Notes under the pieces: generated by a model | What the model was told of the DNA's origin: nothing | Seen by the model: the letters and a program-made list of their open reading frames with translations, nothing else | Database searches by the model: none | Shown here: positions 10,482-17,347 of the stretch, one piece after another | Layout: the number at the start of each line of letters is the position of its first letter | Numbering within the stretch: the stretch's first letter is position 1 | Position numbers and translations under genes: made by a program | NCBI GenBank assembly: GCA_029747585.1 | Contig: JAPEVF010000935.1 | Span: forward strand, 1-17,347 | DNA: 17,347 nucleotides | From: Pleurotus djamor | Lineage: Eukaryota > Basidiomycota > Agaricomycetes > Agaricales > Pleurotaceae | Direction: 5' to 3'

Positions 10482-10770
10482 TTTGGCACTGTACTAGATG
10501 TCATTCGAACAGGGGCTGAAAAATAAGAAGTCACCCGCGGAGTTTGAAGGGGTGGCTGCGCTGGCAGCGCAGAGTGAGCACTTATGCATTATGACCCAGT
10601 GACTGGGTAGACGCCCAAAACCCCAGAGTTCAAGGAGCATTCATGCCGCAGATTGCAATAATGTTCATGTTCATTGGATGGCCGTATGTCAGTAATGTAT
10701 GGTAGGAATATGGGCAAAAGGCAGAGGCGACTGCTATGTCATTGTAGCTGGCAATCGCTTACGTCTGATC
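10482..10770. promoter_or_regulatory. A-B intergenic region with two perfect palindromes
   Basis: This 289-bp gap is the presumed promoter of gene A and the 3' flank of gene B. It contains CTGCGCTG-G-CAGCGCAG at 10556-10572, starting 75 bp upstream of the gene A ATG, and ACCCAGT-G-ACTGGGT at 10594-10608. Close to the ATG, the sense-strand motif CCCCTGTTC is shared with the equivalent position upstream of gene B, so the duplication included part of the proximal promoter. No TATA box is evident. Confidence 0.45.
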
Positions 10771-12914
10771 TCATGGATATAGCGTCCTAGGTTTACGCGA
10801 GAAAGAAAGCTCCAAGTCAGACATTGAAGGAAGATAGAAGGACTTGCGAAAACGTACTCAGATTCACCGTTTATAACCCATTCTTCTACAGCCTTGATCC
10901 CAGCCATGGCCAGGGTGTGCAAGGGGCTTAAGACGGGTATCGGGTTTTCGCCGAAAGGGAGATAAACAACAACCAAGAACTCTGGAATCACTCGAGCTTT
11001 CATAAATTCTTTGAGTCGAGGCGCCAAGAAGGTATGTGCGTCTTCTCCAAAAATTTGGGGGAAGTCGCGGTACGAGTTGCGTAGAACTTCGACTTCCTCC
11101 TCATCACTCTCAGCGTCAAGTCCAATGCTGATGACGGGAAGCTCGCCCGAGGGAGTGCTCGCTGCGGAGGCAGGGAGTCCCTTCCGAGCCCTATTGAGGA
11201 AGTCATTATTGAGACGCCAGGCTATCTCTTGGTGAGCGAGGTAAAGCAATCCCCTAGCATTATTTGTCTTGATGAGCAAGTTGGTGGCTTGAAGGGAAGT
11301 TTGTCAACCAGTAAAAATCACTGAAGAAGAGGCCTCACATCCACTTAGACGGAACAACCTGCAGATGAATTTATGATCTCGCTGCCAGTCAGCTTTTTGA
11401 CAGTCCGCTGAGCAATACAGAGCTACCCGACATTTGGAGCACACTCTTAGCACCTTGGAGTGGAGCGCGCACTAGATTTACTCTGATGTCAACCTTTGGA
11501 TACGAGGCAAGGCAGGGAAGCGAAACCACAAACCGTTGAGCAGCGGTCAAGCGGTCTCGACGAGCCAAGAGCCAGGTTGAATGACTGTAAACTCCGGCCA
11601 ACAACATTATCGAAGAACGTCCAATCGTTGCTGTGTGTGCCATTGCCTGGTAGGTGGAGTAAACTCTTCGAATGCTTCGCAAAGGAGTCGAAAAGGCCTG
11701 CACGAGTCGTCAGAAGTCTGATGATCCCAAAGAGTGCTTCCTCGGTCGGGACAGGAGGATCTGCTATGATATCGAAGTTTGGGAGTCCCGTTCGTATATC
11801 TTTGTAAATGCCGGTGCGAAGGATGTGAAGAAACGGATTAAAGTCCTGTTTCGGCGGGTAACAGACAATAAATGCGGAAAAGACGAGCACAACGGAGTCT
11901 ATTCCGAGAATGATTTCGGAGGCCCTGCCTTCTTTCGCTATGACGCGGCTACGGTCTTTTAGTAACCACTGGAAAATTTTCGTCACGCGAACGACGAATT
12001 GGGGCTCAAGGTCCTCTGCCAAATGATCTTGAGAGAAAACTCCCAAAGATCGTTCAATGGATTTTATGAACAACATGTACGCGCGTGGCGGCTTAGTCTT
12101 GCTGGCTTTGATCATCCGGTGATTCTTCTCCATCCAACAAAGGAAGAGGGCCGCTACGCCGGCGGGTCCACCTAGCTTGTCAACGGTGGGACGCGAGCGC
12201 TTAAGGAGGTCACAAACAATACAAGTGACGTCCTGAGCAAGCCTTAGCTCGAAGGGATTGGTTTCATCATAATCAACAAGCAAGCACTTTTGCCATAATT
12301 CTAGCACCATGTCGACAATCTCCTCGTAGGGTGTGTAGTCAACCTTGAATGTCGTACGGTCGATGAGTTTGATAAATCCAGCAACGGCATGCAGCATCAG
12401 GAAATCCGACATCTCGGGGATCGGCGGATAGAGAGGCTTCGGGTTAAGCCCAGGGTGAAAGTAGTGTCGCTGGATGAAGGAAAGCCATGGAAATATTTTC
12501 GCTCGGTGCGTGATGAAGAACTTGGACAATGGAATCAACTCCGGGATTCGGTCTTCAGAATTTCGCGGAGCGCTGGAGTTCACGAGGTGGGACAAGTTGC
12601 TCAGCGACAACGCGGCGCATTGTATCGCTTGCTGGACAGATGGATCAGAAGTTGGAATAGGCGGGATTTGGTTGAGAGACAGGCCGGGCAGGATTGTGGG
12701 CGCGATGGGGAGACATTCTTCACTAGCGACTGGGTAAGTCCTGAGGTGTGTGAGCAAAGCCTTGATTCCGATCAACGACCCTAGGGACGACCTAAGCGCT
12801 GCGCTCTACGAGAATCGGCGTGAGTGTTCGCGTTCGTGTTTCAGGTTAAGTCCGAGTCCGTACCTTCAAAGGTTGAGATACAGATGATAGGGCTGCTCGT
12901 TGAGAGCTGTTCAT
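10771..12914 (-). CDS. MYND zinc-finger protein B (close paralogue of A)
   Basis: Five exons on the minus strand: 12914-12864, 12805-11534, 11471-11339, 11287-10858 and 10786-10771; 1902 nt, 633 residues. Introns are 58, 62, 51 and 71 nt and sit at the same places and phases as in gene A. Exon 1 encodes MNSSQRAALSSVSQPLK. The MYND finger is C439/C442/C452/C455/C461/C465/H474/C478. The C-terminal domain carries IKTNNARGLLYLAHQE and DFPQIFGEDAHTF, and the last exon again gives SETLYP. Compared with A it lacks eight residues within exon 2, around the A segment RSLDKRSLQIVDRLGG. The N-terminal half is nearly identical to A, the segment before the finger much less so. There is no SET domain. Molecular function is unknown beyond a predicted protein-binding finger. 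Confidence 0.88.
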
Positions 12915-13367
12915 TGCGGCACACAGCACGAGTGAAGGTTTGAACAGGGGTTGTCGAAAAAATTCTAGCCCACATAGGGGCGCCCTGGAGGCAGAAAACG
13001 GCAAAACCGATGTGCACTCTATATGTAGCCACACGAAGACAAAGTTCACGTCCGAAATTACTGAACTCTGGTCCGCGAGTATACGAAATCAAGCCGACAA
13101 CTATCGATGGAGGCGAACTAGCCAACGAACGACAAGGACTATGAACTAAGTATGAACCACTTGAGACCACAAAGGAGCTGCCAACTCTTCGATCCACGAT
13201 GTCCCCAAGGTTCAGGATCATGCGGGAAGAACATCACTCTAGAGTTACTTGGTTTTGTGAAAACTTGGAACACTTGATGTTTCCGGGACAGTATCAGTCT
13301 CTACCAGTTGAGGATGCTTATCCAGCACCGTAAGCGAACATTCGACCCCATACTAGCGGTGCAAGAC
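12915..13367. other. B-C intergenic region
   Basis: About 450 bp between the start of gene B and the stop of gene C. Immediately upstream of the gene B ATG it resembles the matching stretch upstream of gene A for roughly 50 bp (shared GGCAC and CCCCTGTTC on the sense strand). A TATA-like ACATATAG lies near 13020 on the minus strand, about 100 bp from the ATG. The left-hand minus-strand open frame that overlaps exon 1 of B starts without ATG and is a chance frame. A possible short fifth exon of gene C would fall near 13303-13316. Confidence 0.4.
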
Positions 13368-15478
13368 TCACTCTTCTCCATTAGCTCGCTTCACCCTCTC
13401 CGAGAGCATGCCGGACACGATGATTGCTTGTAGTGGGCTAAAGAGGTCCAAGTGGGTGCCAATCAGTGGGAGGGAGAAAACGCAGAGGTACTCCGGGATT
13501 TTCCTCTTCGCCATGAATTTCCTAAGTCGCGGTTCGATTATCTGTGTCCACGATTCGTTTCCAAATAGATGAGGAAAGTCGGCAAGGTCTTTGACTTGGA
13601 AATGCACGATAGGAGAGGTTTCGAACATGGTAGTTTGTATCACAAAGAGGTCGCAGGTTGAAAAATTAGTAGAGGCGGACTGCGAGCGGTGTGTCGACAG
13701 CGCAGTGTGAGCGCGGGTATGATAATTATTGGCCGCACGCCAGAAATTTTCATACTGTGCTAGATATCCGATTCCTGTGGCATCGTTAGTGCGTATAAAG
13801 GGATGAGTAGCTACAAGCTAGATGATCAAAGACAGCGCCAACGAATAACGTGAATGACAGTACGTACATCCACTAAGTTGAAAGAGCAAGCACAAGGACC
13901 GATGATGACCTTGGTTCCAATCGATCTTCTGACATTCGATGGAGCAGTAGCGTGATACGCGACAGGCAGAGCACAATTTGAGCTTGATGCCATGCTCCGG
14001 CTTTTGTTGGCACTGGGATCCAATTGAAGGATATGAGTGTATTTCTTGGTATGGAATCAAGACGCACCAACGGTCTCGCACAGAAAGTAAATAATGTATC
14101 AGCCATATCCTTGGCCTGCGCGAACGGTTCGACCGAGTGGTCATATAGATTATCAAATGTTCGCCAAGAGGACTCGTGATGCGTATTGGAAGGGAGGTGG
14201 AGGATGGGCCGCATGTATCGTCTCATCCTGGGGAATACACTGCCTTCTTGGGCCAACATGCATACAAATGAATCGAAGGATTTCAGGTATTCTTCGTCCC
14301 ACAAATCGGGCGAGACAACGTGTTCATGAAGACCAGTTCGAAGTTTCTCGACAATCCCCAAGCGAAGGATGTCCATGGCGGGATAATAGCCCCCCGTATA
14401 ATAGCAACGGGCAATGAGATCGTAATAGGCCACAACGACGCCGCTTACTCGAACGTTGGGCACAGATAATGTATCTGCATTCCTTGGCAAGGAGTTGCGC
14501 TGCGCTGGAGGAAACCGCTCGAGATCTTCGATCAACCACTTCAATATAGAGGTTAACTTGCGAATCGTAAATTTGAGAGCGACGCCGTCCCGGAATGAAT
14601 TGAATTGTAGTATATGGATGAAATTGAAGAGAGTTTGCTGCAGAAGGAGGTCCCCATACGCAGGGCGGGTATGATTAGATTTCATTTGGTCTGTGATATT
14701 TTCGACTAAAGCCAGGTAGTAAGCCACGATAGTCGAGGGCCCGTCCATTCTGGAGACGACGTCGTGCTGTGTTTTGCCGAAAAGGGACTTCGAGAGGTGT
14801 GTGTACATGAGAGAGTTGAGTTTCGAGGCTAGCTGGAGTATACCCAGGTCAGATTGATATACATCAATGCCTATATATTTCTTCCAGGCTTGATAGAACG
14901 TTTCCAAGATTAAGGGGTAAGAGGAAAAATCGACGTCGTTGGAAACATTTTTGATGAACTGAGCCACCGCCCAGATGTTGTTGAAAACCATCAAATTACT
15001 GGAATCGAGCGGTTCGCTTTCGGATATCTGTTCTGGGTAGAAGAAGTGCTTCTGGAGGAACAAACTCCAGAGGAAAATTCCTTGGTGTCGAAGATAGAAG
15101 TCAGTAGCCGAAGTGAGGTGTGCATCTTTTAGGTCAAAGAGTCTAAGATGCGCCAGGGAGTTCAATGAGATGATGGCATCCGTAATTGACTGCGTAGTGG
15201 AGGGATCTTGTGATGGGGTCGTGTCTGGGATAGCGTTTGGCTCGAGACTGATTAAAAGAACCGGCGCGACAAGGAGCCGCTCTTTCCACGTGAGTCGACT
15301 TTGAATGGCGGATAGGTGATTGTGCAAGGCTCGGATTGAACTCGAAGACCCGGTGGCTGCTCTCTGGGCAAAAGACTGAGATGATGAGGTTAGATTAGCG
15401 TGCTGGCGAAGAATGACGCATCAATACCCTGAGTGGTTGGCTTAACTCTAACAGCTGTGAACGATCAGTAGCTTCCAT
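13368..15478 (-). CDS. MYND zinc-finger protein C (divergent paralogue)
   Basis: Four exons on the minus strand: 15478-15428, 15375-14068, 14012-13868 and 13810-13368; 1947 nt, 648 residues. Introns are 52, 55 and 57 nt. Exon 1 encodes MEATDRSQLLELSQPLR, recognisably the same first exon as in A and B. Exon 2 is long and helical. The MYND finger is C449/C454/C467/C470/C476/C480/H490/C494. The first Cys pair is C-x4-C, not C-x2-C, because exon 2 ends CARPL; no other in-phase donor is available. The third intron must use the TTGTAG acceptor at 13811, since the nearer CTAG gives an early stop. The C-terminal domain has a species- or copy-specific insertion rich in His, Ser and Thr after the LAQYENFW block, then DFPHLFGNESW and the IPEYLCVFSLP strand. 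The frame stops at 13368; a GTGAGT donor at the place of the A/B last intron could instead add a tiny fifth exon. Confidence 0.82.
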
Positions 15479-15797
15479 TGTTAAGCTCCTGCTCGTGAGT
15501 AAGTAGGGAGCGTAGAAGGAACTTAGAATTTTGGGAAGCACCTCGCGGAAGGTTAAGCACGATGGGTGGTTGGACAGGATCGTTCGCTTGGCATAGTGTG
15601 CATGTTAGGGGCTTGTAACCAGACTCGGAGATCGGGATGTTGAGGGGTTACCAAACATATTGGTATCGCACCGTCGGTCCTTCGCTGTCGCAGGCGAGTC
15701 GCATGTACAGTAATGCACGCGCGAATCATTGTTAGCGGTTATATTCAGATTGGGTTGGGTATGGCGATCAAACTATACCACGGACACTACATGATGT
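15479..15797. other. C-D intergenic region
   Basis: About 320 bp between the start of gene C and the stop of gene D, presumably the promoter of C and the 3' flank of D. The only structure seen is the short inverted repeat TACCAA-ACATA-TTGGTA near 15650. No open frame with coding character and no RNA gene is apparent. Confidence 0.4.
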
Positions 15798-17347
15798 TCA
15801 GAAGTCAGCGTAAGACTCATCAATTTCCAGAAACAAGCCGGCTAAACGGAGGGTATTAAGGGGGCTTAGTATATGCAGATATTCATCATGGAAAAGAGTG
15901 AGGGAAACAACAACCAAAAAACTTGGGATTTCCCTTGCATCGATGTGCTTTTTGAGCTGCGGAACAAGGGTCGTTGACCATTCTTCGCCACTGAAGATGC
16001 CGGGGAAGTCTTGGAATCGTTTTCTCTCCAGTTGGACATTGGATGACTGCCTTGGAATGGTGAGGCAAACAAGCGGAAGTTCGCCTAAGGGAAGCGGTTG
16101 AGGTGACTGTCCGGGAGGAGAGAGAACGTCTTCCACGGAAGTGCTAAATTCACACATCCTGCGCCAAAGAAGCTCCAAGGTGGCGACGTAGGAGAGCCCG
16201 ACGCTGTCATCGGTGCGAAAGAGGGGATGAGTTCCTAAGAGCATAGCAAGGCATGAGGTCGAGCGGATTGAAATGTACAAAGAAATTGACGTACCACCGC
16301 TCAGGCGCAACAGTTTGCACAAGTAACGGTGTCCTTCTGCCCAAGCGGTGCCTTGACAGAGGGTGGAACAATACCTAACGACGCGACATCCAGAACAGAC
16401 GCGCAATTTACGCGTCCGTGATTTCTGCCTGCACTACGTCGTAAAAAGCGAACATCCGTGTCAGGACAAAGTCAAGGCAAGATATACGAGACGAACCGTC
16501 CGACAAGAGTCATATTGTTCTGCAATCATCATTGCACCCTTGAGGCTGAGTTGAAATGCGTGAAGATTGTTGTCGAAGGCATCCCAAATTGGTTGGTATA
16601 CTGGGAGGGTAGGAAGAGAGCGTAGCTTCATTGTTTTACGCAGGATAGTGGGAAACCATTCAGAATTGAATGTAAGACAGTTTGCCAGGAGAGAGAACAC
16701 TCCCGATAATTTCGAAAGTGGATCATAGTCGGATGGAAGGCCTGATCGAAGTGTCTTCATTACTCGCATGTCGAGGTCGTTCCATACCAAGTAGTAACGT
16801 GGGTGTGAGAGGGAGGTCGTGATGAATTTGACGTAAGATTGTATGTAGGTTCTGGGAGCAAGGTAGCCATTGTTGAAATCCTGGGGAAGGCGTTCCAGGA
16901 TGTGAACACGGGTCTTGCCAAGTACCCAGTGGATAGCGGACGTCAGATAGCAGACGCTGCTCGGAATATCAACATGGTCGCGGAAGTGATGAGAGTTGAC
17001 AAGAGTTAATGCATCACAAAGTAGTTGCTCTAAAGAGGCAAACGCGTATGGGGGGACTCGGCGGTTCAACTGGGAGACAGTGTGGTTCCAATAGTAGTCG
17101 ACGGCAGACAAGAAAAGAGGAACAACGGAGGAGATTCCGCCGATCTTGTCAACAAAGTGATGGCTTTGGTTGTTTAGACTATTTTCGATAAAGGCAGTGA
17201 CCACTCCACTGGTGTAGTTCGTTACCAGCATGGTTGTGCGATGACAGTCGTCGTAGGATGTCCGCTGGAGCAATGACCATAATTCAAATGTGGTGTTGGT
17301 AATATATTCGCACCGAGTGAAGTCAATCTCTGGTTGTGGCCGATGAA
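15798..17347 (-). CDS. MYND zinc-finger protein D (5' end beyond the window)
   Basis: The visible exons on the minus strand are 17347-16497 (5' incomplete), 16433-16295 and 16234-15798; 474 residues are encoded here. The reading frame is open to the window edge, and the missing part should be the 17-residue first exon plus about 150 residues, judged from A-C. Introns are 63 and 60 nt, at the same phases (0 and 1) as in the paralogues. The MYND ligands follow the pattern SCRT|C, VCSGC, YCSTLC and H-x3-C (HRYLC). The C-terminal domain keeps the RTDDSVGLSYVATLE, DFPGIFSGEEW and IPSFLVVVSLTLF blocks. The protein ends ESYADF with no sign of the last intron found in A and B. It is the most diverged intact-looking member of the array. 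Function unknown. Confidence 0.85.

Noticed and set aside
12389..12784. Open frame of about 130 codons on the plus strand, with a similar frame at 10042-10394
   Set aside because: Both are antisense to exon 2 of MYND genes B and A. They resemble each other only because the two genes are almost identical there.
13818..14156. Separate small MYND-only gene
   Set aside because: It is the MYND exon of gene C read through its flanking introns; the start lies inside exon 2 of gene C and the end inside the next intron.

Overview
The window looks like nuclear DNA of a filamentous basidiomycete fungus, most likely an Agaricomycete. The genes are cut by many short introns (about 50-71 nt) with fungal GTNNGT donors and YAG/AAG acceptors. 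They include a C2H2 factor of the Crz1 calcineurin-response family and an array of SET-less MYND-finger proteins of the kind that is expanded in mushroom-forming fungi. The taxonomic call is inference; no rRNA, tRNA or mobile element was found.

Layout, left to right. Positions 1-250 hold a degenerate tandem repeat of about 51 bp. Positions 370-1390 (+) carry a 5'-truncated and broken MYND-finger pseudogene. Positions 1400-2150 hold nothing recognisable. Positions 2150-2811 are the T-rich (sense strand) 3' flank of the next gene. Positions 2812-5922 (-) encode an 899-residue Crz1-like transcription factor in four exons, with a leader holding short upstream ORFs. Positions 6250-8330 are a gene-poor stretch with a perfect 10-bp-arm inverted repeat, a (CTG)6 tract and a cysteine-rich ORF fragment without an ATG. 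From 8334 to the right edge lie four MYND-finger genes, all on the minus strand and head-to-tail: A (8334-10481), B (10771-12914), C (13368-15478) and D (15798 to beyond 17347).

I rebuilt the splicing of the MYND genes by comparing paralogues. In A, B and C a 17-residue first exon ends in SQPL(R/K). It is followed by one long exon of 424-436 codons. In all four genes (D's first exon lies outside the window) the MYND finger then straddles a phase-0 intron placed inside its first Cys pair, a phase-1 intron follows the finger, and a C-terminal domain of about 150-180 residues closes the protein. A and B also share a tiny last exon ending in SETLYP. All reconstructed reading frames close without forced edits (639, 633 and 648 residues; D at least 474).

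A and B are recent duplicates. Their 5' halves are nearly identical at the DNA level, including silent sites, while their 3' halves are clearly more diverged, which suggests gene conversion. The pseudogene on the far side of the Crz1 gene keeps the same two MYND introns, so this family once flanked Crz1 on both sides. The MYND genes have no known function that can be read from sequence; the finger predicts protein-protein contacts only.
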